Assembly (NCBI GenBank): GCA_024641505.1
Contig: JAHECY010000023.1
Location: forward strand, 1 to 45,821
Reading direction: 5' to 3'
DNA length: 45,821 nucleotides
Source of the DNA: Gammaproteobacteria bacterium
GTDB taxonomy: Bacteria > Pseudomonadota > Gammaproteobacteria > SG8-11
The notes under the pieces are model-generated. The model searched no databases and was not told where the DNA came from. It was given only the letters and a program-made list of their open reading frames with translations. The position numbers were made by a program, and so were the translations under genes. This document shows positions 24,416-34,119 of this stretch, in pieces. The first letter of the stretch is position 1. Each line of letters begins with the position of its first letter.

Positions 24416-27400
24416 TCAGTTTTTAATGCCGGGTGGATTGGGTTCACTTTCACGTTCCGGGGTCAGCTCCCGTTCCAGCCAGTCCACGTCCTTGTCCTCG
24501 ATCTTGTGAATGATCACATGCTCATCGCGCTGCGAGCCCACCGTGCCGTAGTAGTTGAAGCCGTAGGAAAGTTGCGCGTAGCCGCCGATCATGTGGGTGG
24601 GCTTGACCACCACCCGGGTGACGCTGTTGAGAATGCCGCCGCGTTTGCCGGTGGTGTTGGACCCCGGTACATTGACGTTCTTCTCCTGGGCGTGATACAT
24701 CATGGCCATGCCGTTGGGTACCCGCTGGCTGACCACGACCCGTGCTACCGTGGCGCCGTTGGCATTGACCGCTTCCACCCAGTCGTTGTCGGCAATGCCG
24801 CCGCGCGCCGCGTCCTCTTCGGAAATCCACATATAAGGCCCGCCTCGGAACAGGCTGAGCATGCGCATATTGTCCTGGTAGGTGGAGTGAATGCCCCACT
24901 TGGAATGAGGGGTGATCCAGTTAAGCACCAGATAGGGTTTGTTTTTGATGCTTGCCGGGACGTCGTAATGGGATTTGAGGTCCACCGGCGGTTTGTACAC
25001 ACACAGGCCTTCACCAAAATCCAGCATCCATTCGTGATCCTGATAATACTGCGCGCGCCCGGTCAGGGTGCGAAACGGGATATGCTCGTGAATGTTGGTG
25101 TAGCAGGCGTTGTAACTGACTTCCTCGGACTCGATGCCGGACCAGGTGGGCGCGGAGATGATCTTGCGCGGTTGCGCCACGATATCATGAAACCTGATTT
25201 TCTCGTCGTGACGACCCCGGAACAAGTGGCTGTGATCGATCCCGGTTTTTTTGGTCAGCGCTTCCCACGCTTTGCGCGCCACTTCGCCGTTGGTTTCCGG
25301 CGCCATCTGCAATACCGCGTCACACACCTCGATGTCCTCGGCCAGGGAAGGCATGCCTAGCGAGATTCCGGGCTCGGTAATAGTGTGGTTGAGCTCCTTC
25401 AATTGCTCGTATTCTTTTTCCGTATTCCAGTCCAGGCCCTTGACGTTATTGCCCAGCTTGTTCATGAGTGGACCCAGGGCGATGAACTTGCGATAGGTGT
25501 CGGCGAAGTTGCGTTCCACGACTTTGAAGATCGGTAAAGTTTTACCGGGAATCGGTTCGCACTCGCCGCGTTTCCAGTCCTTGACGCCGTAGGGTTGCGC
25601 CATGGCCGTGGGCGTGTCGTGCTGCATCGGCAGTGCAACCACATCTTTGCGTGTGCCAAGATGTTTTTCCGCCAATACCGAGAAACTACGCGCGATGTTT
25701 TTAAAGATCTGCCAGTCGGACTTTGCTTCCCATGCGGGGTTAACCGCCTCGGTGAGGGGATGAATGAATGGATGCATATCCGTGGTATTGAGGTCGTTCT
25801 TCTCATACCAGGTGGCGGTGGGCAGTACGATATCTGAATAGGCGCCGGTGGAGTTGAGGCGGAAATTGATATCCACCATCAGATCCAATTTGCCGGTGGG
25901 TGCTTTTTCATGCCACTTGATTTCCTTGCTGTTGACGCCCTCGACGCCTTCGCACAGCACGCCGTTCTGGGCCCCCAGCAGGTGTTTGAGAAAGTACTCA
26001 TGTCCTTTGGCGGAACACCCGATCAGGTTGGCGCGCCACACGAACAGGTTGCGCGGAAAGTTTTCCGGGGCGTCGACATCTTCCGCGGCGAAGGCGAGCT
26101 TGCCGCTTTTCAGTTGCTCGACCATATATTTTGAAATGCCGGCTTCATCCTTGGCGCCCTGGGCGCCGGCGGCGTCAACGATGTCCATGGGATTCTTATT
26201 AAAGTGCGGCGCAGACGGTAACCATCCCAGGCGTTGCGCCACGACATTATAATCCGCCAGCATGTAGCCGCGGTATGCCGCTTTCGCGGTGGGTGCGAGC
26301 AGGGCATCCGCGTCGACACGCTCATAGCGCCACTGATCGGTGTGAAAATACCAGTAGGTGGTGCTGTTCATGTGACGCGGCGGCCGTTGCCAGTCCAGGG
26401 CAAAAGCGATCGGCAGCCAACCGGCCTGGGGACGCAGTTTTTCCTGGCCGACATAATGCGCCCAACCGCCACCGCTCTGGCCGACACAACCGCACATGTG
26501 CAGCAGGTTCATGATTGCGCGGTAATGCATGTCATTGTGATACCAGTGATTGATGGCGGCACCCAGTATCACCATGGATTTACCGCGGGTCTTGGACGCG
26601 TTATCGGCGAATTCATGACCGGTGCGTATCAGGTCGGCGCGTTTGACGCCGGTGACTTTTTCCGCCCACGCGGGTGTGTAGGCGACACGCGCGTCGTCAT
26701 AATCCTTGGCCAGATCGTCGCCCAGGCCGCGGTCGATGCCGTACTGGGCGATCAGTAAATCAAACACCGTCGCCACCAGCACCTCACCGTTGACGGTTTT
26801 CACTTTACGTACCGGTACTTTACGCTTCAGTATCGGATCTTCCCCGACCCCATAGTGAGGGAAGGCGATATCAACGACGCTGTCGTGATCCTTGATCGTG
26901 GTTAATTGAGCATCGATATCCTGCTGCGACACCGCGTCCTTCGGTAGCAGGTTCCATTTGCCATCCTCGCCCCAGCGAAAACCCAGCGAACCGTTAGGGC
27001 AGACGACGCGTTTGCCTTTGGCGTCATAGACCAAAGTTTTCCAGTCCGGATTATTGGTTTGTTGGCACTTGTCGCTGAGATCCGCGGCACGCAGGAAACG
27101 ACCGGTGCGATAAGCGCCGCTCTTGTCGGTTTCAAGCATCACCAGCATGGGCATATCCGTATATTTTTTCGCGTACTCGGTAAAGTAAGGTTCCTGGGTA
27201 TTGACGTGAAACTCTTTCAGCGCCACATGGCCCATGGCCATGAAGGCGGCGGCATCGGTGCCCTGCTTCACCGGCATCCACAGGTCGGCGAACTTGACGT
27301 ATTCCGCGTAATCCGGCGCCATGGACACGATTTTGGTGCCCTTGTAGCGGGTTTCGATGGCGAAGTGGGCGTCCGGGGTGCGGGTCATCGGTAGGTTGGC

Positions 27401-28162
27401 GCCACAGATAATGATATATGTAGAATTGAACCAGTCGGCGGCCTCGGGCACATCGGTTTGTTCGCCCCATACCTGGGGTGAGGCCGGCGGCAAATCGCAA
27501 TACCAATCGTAGAAGCTGCCGCAAGCGCCACCGATCAGCGATAAATAACGGGAGCCGGCGGCGTAGCTGATCATGGACATGGCGGGAATCGGCGAGAAGC
27601 CGAATATCCGGTCCGGGCCATGGGTCTTGGCGGTATAGACATTGGCGGCGGCGATGATTTCATTGACTTCATCCCAGTCGGCGCGGATGAAACCACCGAG
27701 ACCGCGCACCGCGGTGTAGCGAATCCGTTTGTTTGGGTCCTGTTGGATCGCGCCCCAGGCTTCTACCGGGTCCTTGCCCGCAGCCCGTTCCGTCCGGTAC
27801 AGTTCCAGCAAGCGACCGCGGATCAGGGGATATTTCACCCGGTGCGGGCTGTAGAGATACCAGGAAAAACTCGCGCCACGCTGGCATCCCCGCGGTTCGT
27901 GATTGGGCATATCCGGTCGGGTACGTGGATAATCCGTTTGTTGCATTTCAAAGGCGACCAGGCCGTTTTTCACGTGAATTTTCCAGCTGCAACCTCCGGT
28001 GCAATTCACGCCGTGGGTGGAACGCACCACCTTGTCGAAACGCCAGCGATTGCGGTAAGCGTCTTCCCACGAGCGGTCTTCATTGGTGACGATGCCGTGC
28101 CCCTTGGAAAAGGGTTCCTTCACCTTCTGAAAGAATTTCAAGCGATCGAGAAAATTGCTCAT
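24416..28162 (-). CDS. narG: Respiratory nitrate reductase, alpha subunit (molybdenum catalytic)
   Basis: A 1248-residue membrane-bound NarG, full length for the family. His50, Cys54, Cys58 and Cys93 ligate the FS0 cluster and Asp223 ligates molybdenum; all occupy the same positions as in E. coli NarG. No twin-arginine signal is seen; the enzyme faces the cytoplasm, so nitrate must be imported. It reduces nitrate to nitrite with electrons from quinol via NarI and NarH. AAGGAG precedes ATG. The gene is preceded by narK2 and a small hairpin. Confidence 0.97.
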   Translation of the reverse strand: MSNFLDRLKFFQKVKEPFSKGHGIVTNEDRSWEDAYRNRWRFDKVVRSTHGVNCTGGCSWKIHVKNGLVAFEMQQTDYPRTRPDMPNHEPRGCQRGASFSWYLYSPHRVKYPLIRGRLLELYRTERAAGKDPVEAWGAIQQDPNKRIRYTAVRGLGGFIRADWDEVNEIIAAANVYTAKTHGPDRIFGFSPIPAMSMISYAAGSRYLSLIGGACGSFYDWYCDLPPASPQVWGEQTDVPEAADWFNSTYIIICGANLPMTRTPDAHFAIETRYKGTKIVSMAPDYAEYVKFADLWMPVKQGTDAAAFMAMGHVALKEFHVNTQEPYFTEYAKKYTDMPMLVMLETDKSGAYRTGRFLRAADLSDKCQQTNNPDWKTLVYDAKGKRVVCPNGSLGFRWGEDGKWNLLPKDAVSQQDIDAQLTTIKDHDSVVDIAFPHYGVGEDPILKRKVPVRKVKTVNGEVLVATVFDLLIAQYGIDRGLGDDLAKDYDDARVAYTPAWAEKVTGVKRADLIRTGHEFADNASKTRGKSMVILGAAINHWYHNDMHYRAIMNLLHMCGCVGQSGGGWAHYVGQEKLRPQAGWLPIAFALDWQRPPRHMNSTTYWYFHTDQWRYERVDADALLAPTAKAAYRGYMLADYNVVAQRLGWLPSAPHFNKNPMDIVDAAGAQGAKDEAGISKYMVEQLKSGKLAFAAEDVDAPENFPRNLFVWRANLIGCSAKGHEYFLKHLLGAQNGVLCEGVEGVNSKEIKWHEKAPTGKLDLMVDINFRLNSTGAYSDIVLPTATWYEKNDLNTTDMHPFIHPLTEAVNPAWEAKSDWQIFKNIARSFSVLAEKHLGTRKDVVALPMQHDTPTAMAQPYGVKDWKRGECEPIPGKTLPIFKVVERNFADTYRKFIALGPLMNKLGNNVKGLDWNTEKEYEQLKELNHTITEPGISLGMPSLAEDIEVCDAVLQMAPETNGEVARKAWEALTKKTGIDHSHLFRGRHDEKIRFHDIVAQPRKIISAPTWSGIESEEVSYNACYTNIHEHIPFRTLTGRAQYYQDHEWMLDFGEGLCVYKPPVDLKSHYDVPASIKNKPYLVLNWITPHSKWGIHSTYQDNMRMLSLFRGGPYMWISEEDAARGGIADNDWVEAVNANGATVARVVVSQRVPNGMAMMYHAQEKNVNVPGSNTTGKRGGILNSVTRVVVKPTHMIGGYAQLSYGFNYYGTVGSQRDEHVIIHKIEDKDVDWLERELTPERESEPNPPGIKN

Positions 28163-28202
28163 GAATGTTTCTCCTTGATATAGCCGTTGCCGGTAGAACC
28201 GG

Positions 28203-28221
28203 ACGGGCGTCTCGCGCCCGT
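28203..28221 (-). terminator. Hairpin between narK2 and narG
   Basis: ACGGGCG (28203-28209) pairs with CGCCCGT (28215-28221) around a five-base loop. There is no T tract. It could reduce read-through from narK2 into narG or mark an RNA processing site that sets different levels of transporter and enzyme. Confidence 0.4.
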
Positions 28222-28243
28222 GGGTCCGTTCGGGATCATAAGT

Positions 28244-29848
28244 TCAGGGATTCTTGATTTCCGCCTTGGGGCCCAGGTAGTACCAGAAATTGAGCAGCAG
28301 GCAGACAAAATAGAAAATGGCGATGCCATACATGGCGTATTCCGGTGTTGTGGCCTTTATTTGTTCGCCGAATACTTTGGGAATGATGAACGCGCCATAG
28401 GCGGCCACCGCGGAGGTCCAGCCCAGCACCGGACCGGCCTGTTCCTTGGGGAACACCATGGCGATGGTGCGAAAGGTGGAGCCGTTACCGATACCGCTGG
28501 CGGCGAACAGCGCCAGGAACAGCAGGAAGAACGGTACGAAATATTCTTCCGGCGTCGCCGAGCCATAGGCCGCTTTCATGTAGTAGCCCGCGCCCAATGC
28601 GGAGGCCACCATGATCACGGTGATAAACTGCGTCACCTTGGCGCCGCCCACCTTGTCGGAAATCCAGCCGCCCACCGGCCGGATCAAGGCGCCGATGAAC
28701 GGACCCATCCAGGCATACATCAATGCGGAAGGACCGTTGGGATTGAGCGTGGTGTGAGTCATGGCGCCATCGACCAGCACATGTTGAAATCCGAAAATTA
28801 CCTTGATCGCCAGGGCGAATGCGGCGGAGTAGCCGATAAAGCTGCCGAAGGTCATGGTGTAGATGACGCTCATCACCCAAGTGTGTTTGTTGCCGAAAAT
28901 CTTGAACTGGCGTTGCAGATTGGGTTTGATCTCACCGGGTAACAGTTTCAACATGTACACGGTAGCGGTGATTACGCTGGGCAGAATGATCCACTTGCAC
29001 CAGTCCGGCAAGCCCAGCCCCGTCGGCGCCGGCAGAATCAGGTACAAGCCCGCGGCGGCGGCGATAAAACCGATGATCAACATGCCGGTGATTTTGGCCA
29101 TGGAATTCAGCGCACTGCCGATATGCGGTGAAACTTCTTGGGTGCGGATATTGTTCATGCCGAACCAGCCGGCGAAGGCCAGAGGAATGAGGAATACCAG
29201 CCAGATGAAACCGGCATTCTGGATGTAGGTTTCGCTGCCGGCGGGAATCTTGCCGATCAGGGTGCCGGAAGCGCTCACCAGCGTCAGGGAGGTGCCACCG
29301 AACATGCCGACGGTCATCACCAGCGGCACCAGGATCTGCATGGTGGTGACGCCGAAGTTGCCCAGGCCGGCGTTTAAACCCAGCGCCAGACCTTGCATGC
29401 GTTTGGGGAAAAAGAAGCTGATATTGGACATGGATGAGGCGAAGTTACCGCCGCCGAAGCCGGAAAAGAACGCCAGTAACTGAAAGATCCACAGGGGCGT
29501 GTCTTTATCCTGTAAAGCGATCCCCGTTCCAATGGCCGGGATCATCAGCAAGGCCGTGGTGAAGAACACGGTATTGCGTCCACCGGCGATGCGGATAAAA
29601 AAGCTGGAGGGGATGCGCAGGGTGGCGCCGGTCAGGCCGGCGATGGAGGCTAAGGTAAACAGCTCCGCCTGAGTGAAGGGGAAGCCCAGGTTGAGCATTT
29701 GCACGGTAATGATGCCCCAGTACAGCCAGACGGCGAAGCCGCACAACAAGCTGGGGATCGAGATCCAGAGGTTCCGGTTCGCGGTTTTTTTGCCGGTCTT
29801 ATCCCAAAACTCCGCATTCTCTACATCCCATTCTTTGATATCAGCCAT
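28244..29848 (-). CDS. narK: NarK2-type nitrate/nitrite transporter (MFS)
   Basis: A 534-residue major facilitator family protein with about 12-14 transmembrane helices. Conserved Arg and the Gly-rich nitrate-signature stretches are visible (GFGGGNFASSMSNISFFFP and NAGLGNFGV). It has a hydrophilic N-terminus (ADIKEWDVENAEFWDK) and is longer than the second transporter. NarK2-type proteins exchange nitrate for nitrite. Two different NarK types in one operon is the arrangement seen in several denitrifying proteobacteria. GAGG precedes ATG 29848; the spacing to the other transporter is 49 bases. Confidence 0.93.
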   Translation of the reverse strand: MADIKEWDVENAEFWDKTGKKTANRNLWISIPSLLCGFAVWLYWGIITVQMLNLGFPFTQAELFTLASIAGLTGATLRIPSSFFIRIAGGRNTVFFTTALLMIPAIGTGIALQDKDTPLWIFQLLAFFSGFGGGNFASSMSNISFFFPKRMQGLALGLNAGLGNFGVTTMQILVPLVMTVGMFGGTSLTLVSASGTLIGKIPAGSETYIQNAGFIWLVFLIPLAFAGWFGMNNIRTQEVSPHIGSALNSMAKITGMLIIGFIAAAAGLYLILPAPTGLGLPDWCKWIILPSVITATVYMLKLLPGEIKPNLQRQFKIFGNKHTWVMSVIYTMTFGSFIGYSAAFALAIKVIFGFQHVLVDGAMTHTTLNPNGPSALMYAWMGPFIGALIRPVGGWISDKVGGAKVTQFITVIMVASALGAGYYMKAAYGSATPEEYFVPFFLLFLALFAASGIGNGSTFRTIAMVFPKEQAGPVLGWTSAVAAYGAFIIPKVFGEQIKATTPEYAMYGIAIFYFVCLLLNFWYYLGPKAEIKNP

Positions 29849-29897
29849 GTCGGCGTCCTCTTGTCAGATTTACGTATGCAACCTGTGGTTCAATTGA

Positions 29898-31163
29898 TCA
29901 AGGTGCGGTATCGATCGGGTAAAATTGCTTGATACGGGTCTTGTCCTTTTCGCGTTCACCGGAGTATTGCATCCACATCAGAGACACCAGGGTGACGCCG
30001 AACAACAACATGAAAGCGGTGCTGCTGACCCCGGTCATGTCCAGCAGGGCGCCAAACATGATGGGCAGCACGAAACCTCCCATGCCCCCCACCAGGCCGA
30101 CGATGCCGGACATGACGCCGATATTTTCCGGGTATTCATCGGACAGGTACTTGAATACCGAGGCTTTGCCGAAGCCCCAGGCAATGCCAACCACGAATAG
30201 CAGGGCCGTGAACATGTATTCATTGACTCCCAGGTGCATGGAGAAGGTGTTGCCATCGATTTTGGTGATCACCAATTCCGTTTGCGGGTAGGACATGAAG
30301 AACAGGCAAGTCATCGATACCCACATCACCGACCAGGTGACGCGGTGGGCGCCGAATTTGTCGGATAACCAGCCGCCGAGGGCGCGGATCAAGCCGGACG
30401 GCAACACGAAAATTGCCGCCAGTAACGCCGCTTCTTGAATGCCATGGCCGTAAGTGCCCATGTAATACTTGGTCATCCAGAGTGACAGCGCCACGAAGCC
30501 GCCGAATACCAGGGAATAGTATTGGCAGTACTTCCATACCGTGGGATCCCGCAGTGCTTTGACCTGGTCCCAGATGGTGATGGAAGATTCCACATGATGT
30601 TCAGTGTCGGTATAAGTGAAAAACCAGAACAGGATTACCACAACCGTCATGGCGATGGCGTAGATCACCGGCACCATCTCCCAGCCCCAGGCGACGACGA
30701 TGGAGGGTGCCACGAATTTAGTGACCGCGGCCCCCGCGTTGCCCGCCCCGAATATGCCCATGGCAAATCCTTGACGTTTCTTGGTGAACCAGCGGGCGGT
30801 ATAGGCGATGCCGACGGAAAAAGAGGCGCCGGCGGCCCCCACGAACAGACCCAGGACCAGAAATTGCCAATAGGCCGTGGCCAGCGAGATCAGAAACAAG
30901 GGGGCGATGATGGAAAGCATCAGGATGAAATAGACGATGCGGCCGCCGAACTTGTCAGTCATCATGCCCAGAGGCAGGCGCAGCAAGGAACCCGTGAGGA
31001 TGGGGGTGGCCGCCAGCAGGCCGAATTCGGTGTCGGACAGCTGCAAGCCGGTTTTAATCGGAATACCAATGACGGAAAACATCACCCAGACGGCGAAGCA
31101 GGCGGTAAAGCCCACGGTATTCATGGTGAGGACCGATAACTGCTTTGCGCGGTGACTGGGCAT
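29898..31163 (-). CDS. narK: NarK1-type nitrate/nitrite transporter (MFS)
   Basis: A 421-residue 12-helix major facilitator protein with the nitrate-porter sequence pattern (GAAGASFSVGIAYTARWF and GNAGAAVTKF). NarK1-type proteins are thought to be nitrate/proton symporters that supply NarG before nitrite accumulates. Its role is inferred from family and operon. CAGGAG precedes ATG at 31163. It is the first gene of the narK1K2GHJI transcription unit, divergent from the narXL pair; the shared upstream region contains a NarL-type site. Confidence 0.93.
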   Translation of the reverse strand: MPSHRAKQLSVLTMNTVGFTACFAVWVMFSVIGIPIKTGLQLSDTEFGLLAATPILTGSLLRLPLGMMTDKFGGRIVYFILMLSIIAPLFLISLATAYWQFLVLGLFVGAAGASFSVGIAYTARWFTKKRQGFAMGIFGAGNAGAAVTKFVAPSIVVAWGWEMVPVIYAIAMTVVVILFWFFTYTDTEHHVESSITIWDQVKALRDPTVWKYCQYYSLVFGGFVALSLWMTKYYMGTYGHGIQEAALLAAIFVLPSGLIRALGGWLSDKFGAHRVTWSVMWVSMTCLFFMSYPQTELVITKIDGNTFSMHLGVNEYMFTALLFVVGIAWGFGKASVFKYLSDEYPENIGVMSGIVGLVGGMGGFVLPIMFGALLDMTGVSSTAFMLLFGVTLVSLMWMQYSGEREKDKTRIKQFYPIDTAP

Positions 31164-31209
31164 AGGGCTGCTCCTGGAGTTCCGATAATGTCTTTCGTAG
31201 TCTCGGTCT

Positions 31210-31284
31210 ACTATAGTTAGTATTTACCCAGGGGAGTGCTCGCGACATGGATCAGGCGGCGGCTGTCATACCTCCAACGAGGTA
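31210..31284 (-). promoter_or_regulatory. Nitrate-regulated promoter region: NarL 7-2-7 site and candidate -10
   Basis: TACCTCC-AA-CGAGGTA at 31269-31284 is two inverted heptamers two bases apart, close to the NarL/NarP consensus TACYYMT-N2-AKRRGTA. On the minus strand a TATAGT -10 (plus 31210-31215) lies about 55 bases downstream, before narK1. An FNR half-site-like CTGAT (plus ATCAG, 31251-31255) is present but its partner half is poor, so I do not claim FNR control. Confidence 0.65.
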
Positions 31285-31462
31285 TTGGGGTAGCAATAAC
31301 TAAGTCTTTGACTGGTAAGATTATTTTCTTGGAAGTAAGATGAGGTTACCGAACGCTGGCGGGGCGTTTGAGTTTTTGGTGGTATACCTGAAGATTGCTC
31401 CGCTAGCGGCCCGCTAATCGCCGGTGGTTCGTGGCTGAACTCGTTATGGATTGAAGTTGCCT

Positions 31463-33370
31463 ATGTTCAAAATGTTGAACCAATCCTTATTCCTGCGCCT
31501 GGGTTTGTCCATGGCCTTGATAATTACGCTGGCGTTCTTGGGCATGCTGAGTACGGTGTTCGTGGCGGAAATATCGGAAGGGCAAGCCGCGGCGATCAAT
31601 CTGGCCGGATCGTTGCGCATGCAGGCCTATCGCCTGGTAAGTCGGCTGGCGCTGGATCCGGACATGGTGTACGCGCAGCGGGTGCAACTGGTGGATACCC
31701 TGTTGCTGGAGTTCGAACAGCGGTTGCAGGATGCGCGGCTCACCGGCATTGTAATCAAAATCGATGACGTACGACTGGCTGCGGCGTATCAAACGGTGAT
31801 GCGGCAGTGGCAGACAAATTACCTCCCCTTGGTGAAGCAACGTCTTAGTTTACTGGGCCACGGTACGACCGCGGCCATTGTGGATGCCGCTGATTATTTG
31901 CGCCAAACCGATGCGTTCGTGGCATCTATCGATACCATGGTGAAGGCGTTGGAAGTCAGTGCCGAGGACAATATCCACCGCATCCGCTTGATCCAGATTA
32001 TCGGATTGTTTCTCACGCTGCTGGTGGCGTTTATCACTTTGTACCGACTGAATAGCAAGGTGTTGGCGCCGCTTCGGGACTTATCCCATTGCGCCAAAGC
32101 CGTGCGCGCTGGAGATTTCCGGGTACGCGCGGCGTTTGTATCGGAGGATGAGCTCGGTCAGCTGAGTTACGCCTTTAACACCATGGCCGCCGATCTGTCC
32201 GTTATGTACCAGGGGCTGGAGTCGCGGGTGCGCGCCAAGACGGCTGATCTGGAACGCAGCAATCGTTCCCTGGAGCTGCTCTACCGGACCACTCGGCGTT
32301 TGAGCGAAGCGCCATTGACCGACGATGTCTACCGGGACTTGCTGCAGGATATCTATGAAGTGATCGGTGTCGGTCCCGGCAGTATTTGTCTGGGGGAATC
32401 CGGCGAAGAGCATGCCTTCAAGTTGGCGAGTACCCGTGGCCAGCTGCCGCCGGGAAGTGTCGATATTTGTAATCCGCCGGAATGCGAGGCATGTTTTGCC
32501 GGTGGTGCCACCCATAGCGTGATCAAATCTTTATCGGTACCGGCGGTAATCCCCGTATTGTCGGTGCCAATCAAGGATATGGAGAAACAATACGGCGTGC
32601 TGTTGCTGGAAACGCCAACTCAGGGTCATTTGGAAGCCTGGCAACAGATACTGCTGGAAACGGTCGCCAGCCATATCGCCATGGCATTAAAGATGGCGCA
32701 ACGCAGTTCCCAGGTGCGCATGCTCGCCTTGCTTGAGGAGCGTGGCGTGATTGCCCGTGAATTGCATGATTCTCTGGCGCAATCCCTTGCTTACTTGAAA
32801 ATACAGGTAAGTCGTCTGAATGCGAATTTGAGTACCGATGTCGGCGGCGGGACCCTCAAGCAGATCGTTGACGAACTGCGCGAGGGGCTTAACAGCGCTT
32901 ACCGGCAATTGCGCGAACTGCTTACCACGTTTCGGCTGCGCATGGATGATGCGGGTCTGGGCAGCGCTTTGAATTCCACCGTGGAAGAATTCCGTCAGCG
33001 CGGGACCACGCGCATAGTCTTGGAGAATCACTTGGGGAGCTGCAAGTTGGGGCCGAACGCGGAAATCAATGTTATCCAGGTGGTGCGGGAAGCCTTGGCC
33101 AATGTGGTGCAGCATGCGCGCGCCAGCAAGTCGGTGGTGGCCCTGCATTGTGATGTCAACGGTCGCGTGTCCATCGCCATTGACGATGATGGCGTTGGCA
33201 TCGGGGAAAACACCAACCGCTATCAGCACTATGGCTTGACCATCATGCGGGAACGCGCGCATGCGGTAGGTGGAGAATTGCAGATTTCGACCTCGGCGCT
33301 TGGCGGTACCCGGATATATTTTTACTTCAATCTCAATGTGAGGCGACCGTTCCAGCAGGTCGCGTCATAA
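31463..33370 (+). CDS. narX: NarX-like nitrate/nitrite sensor histidine kinase
   Basis: About 635 residues. A transmembrane helix at about 12-35, a periplasmic sensor domain with the P-box-like NLAGSLRMQAYRLVSR, a second transmembrane helix at about 178-196, a HAMP domain to about 255, a GAF-like central region with Cys-rich CNPPECEACF, and a HisKA_3 kinase with ELHDSLAQSLAYLK (phosphorylated His near 435) and DDDGVGIG ATP-lid. This order matches NarX/NarQ. It phosphorylates the NarL-like protein encoded 18 bases downstream. The start is taken at ATG 31463; a TTG at 31451 and an ATG at 31472 are alternatives, and no strong ribosome-binding site decides. Confidence 0.92.
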   Translation: MFKMLNQSLFLRLGLSMALIITLAFLGMLSTVFVAEISEGQAAAINLAGSLRMQAYRLVSRLALDPDMVYAQRVQLVDTLLLEFEQRLQDARLTGIVIKIDDVRLAAAYQTVMRQWQTNYLPLVKQRLSLLGHGTTAAIVDAADYLRQTDAFVASIDTMVKALEVSAEDNIHRIRLIQIIGLFLTLLVAFITLYRLNSKVLAPLRDLSHCAKAVRAGDFRVRAAFVSEDELGQLSYAFNTMAADLSVMYQGLESRVRAKTADLERSNRSLELLYRTTRRLSEAPLTDDVYRDLLQDIYEVIGVGPGSICLGESGEEHAFKLASTRGQLPPGSVDICNPPECEACFAGGATHSVIKSLSVPAVIPVLSVPIKDMEKQYGVLLLETPTQGHLEAWQQILLETVASHIAMALKMAQRSSQVRMLALLEERGVIARELHDSLAQSLAYLKIQVSRLNANLSTDVGGGTLKQIVDELREGLNSAYRQLRELLTTFRLRMDDAGLGSALNSTVEEFRQRGTTRIVLENHLGSCKLGPNAEINVIQVVREALANVVQHARASKSVVALHCDVNGRVSIAIDDDGVGIGENTNRYQHYGLTIMRERAHAVGGELQISTSALGGTRIYFYFNLNVRRPFQQVAS

Positions 33371-33388
33371 CACAGGAGCAACTGTGAA

Positions 33389-34042
33389 ATGCAGGAACAC
33401 ACTTGTACCGTGCTTGCCATCGACGACCATCCCTTGTTCCGCAAAGGGCTGGCTGATTTGATCGCAATGGAACACAGTTTGAGTCTTGTGGCGGAAGCGG
33501 CGGATGGTGCCACCGGTTTCGAGTTGGCATGTCAGCTGCAGCCGGACTTGATCATGCTTGATCTCAATATGAAAGGGGTGGATGGCATGGAGACGTTGAA
33601 GTTGCTTAAGGATGCCGATGTGGACTCGCGGGTCATAATGTTAACGGTATCGGATGCCGAACAGGATGTGGTGAGTGCGCTGCGCGCCGGTGCTGACGGT
33701 TACTTATTAAAGGACATGGAGCCGGAGGATACCCTGCACTATTTACGGCAGGCGTCCCAGGGGCGCATGGTGATCAGCGAGCGGCTCACCGGGCTGCTCG
33801 CCCATGCGTTGCGCAATGAACAAAAAGCCCCGGAAAACCTCCGTGCCGCCGGCTTGACCGAGCGTGAAGAGCAGATTCTGCAACTGATCGCTCAAGGATT
33901 GAGTAATAAACTTATCGGCCGACGGCTGGAAATTTCCGAAGGTACCGTCAAGGTGCATGTGAAGCACTTGCTTAAAAAACTGAACCTCCATTCACGAGTC
34001 GAGGCGGCGGTGTGGGTGGTCAATAATGCGCAAAAAGAATAA
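33389..34042 (+). CDS. narL: NarL-family response regulator
   Basis: A 217-residue response regulator. The receiver has the acidic pair Asp12/Asp13, phosphoacceptor Asp58 in IMLDLNMKG and Lys108 in GYLLKDM. A LuxR/NarL-type helix-turn-helix follows at about 150-210 (LTEREEQILQLIAQGLSNKL). It is expected to bind 7-2-7 sites such as the one upstream of narK1 and activate the nar operon when nitrate is sensed by NarX. The ATG has AGGAG about ten bases upstream. A palindromic element begins two bases after the stop. Confidence 0.94.
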   Translation: MQEHTCTVLAIDDHPLFRKGLADLIAMEHSLSLVAEAADGATGFELACQLQPDLIMLDLNMKGVDGMETLKLLKDADVDSRVIMLTVSDAEQDVVSALRAGADGYLLKDMEPEDTLHYLRQASQGRMVISERLTGLLAHALRNEQKAPENLRAAGLTEREEQILQLIAQGLSNKLIGRRLEISEGTVKVHVKHLLKKLNLHSRVEAAVWVVNNAQKE

Positions 34043-34044
34043 AT

Positions 34045-34114
34045 GGGGTCAGACCTTTTTTTGGTAATATTTATCCTGGTTGCAGACAAAATATTGCAAG
34101 GAAGGCCTGACCCC
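34045..34114. repeat. Palindromic dispersed element, copy 2 (GGGGTCAG...CTGACCCC)
   Basis: GGGGTCAGACCTT (34045-34057) and AAGGCCTGACCCC (34102-34114) are reverse complements with one mismatch; the loop is AT-rich with further AATATT symmetry. The outer eight bases are identical with those of the element at 21523-21592, while the loops differ. It lies between narL and the convergent DsrE-family gene and may act as a terminator for both. Confidence 0.85.
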
Positions 34115-34119
34115 GTTTC

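Noticed and set aside
31242-31255. FNR box upstream of narK1
   Set aside because: Only one half-site (CTGAT on the minus strand) fits; the other half has several mismatches and the distance to the -10 is off.
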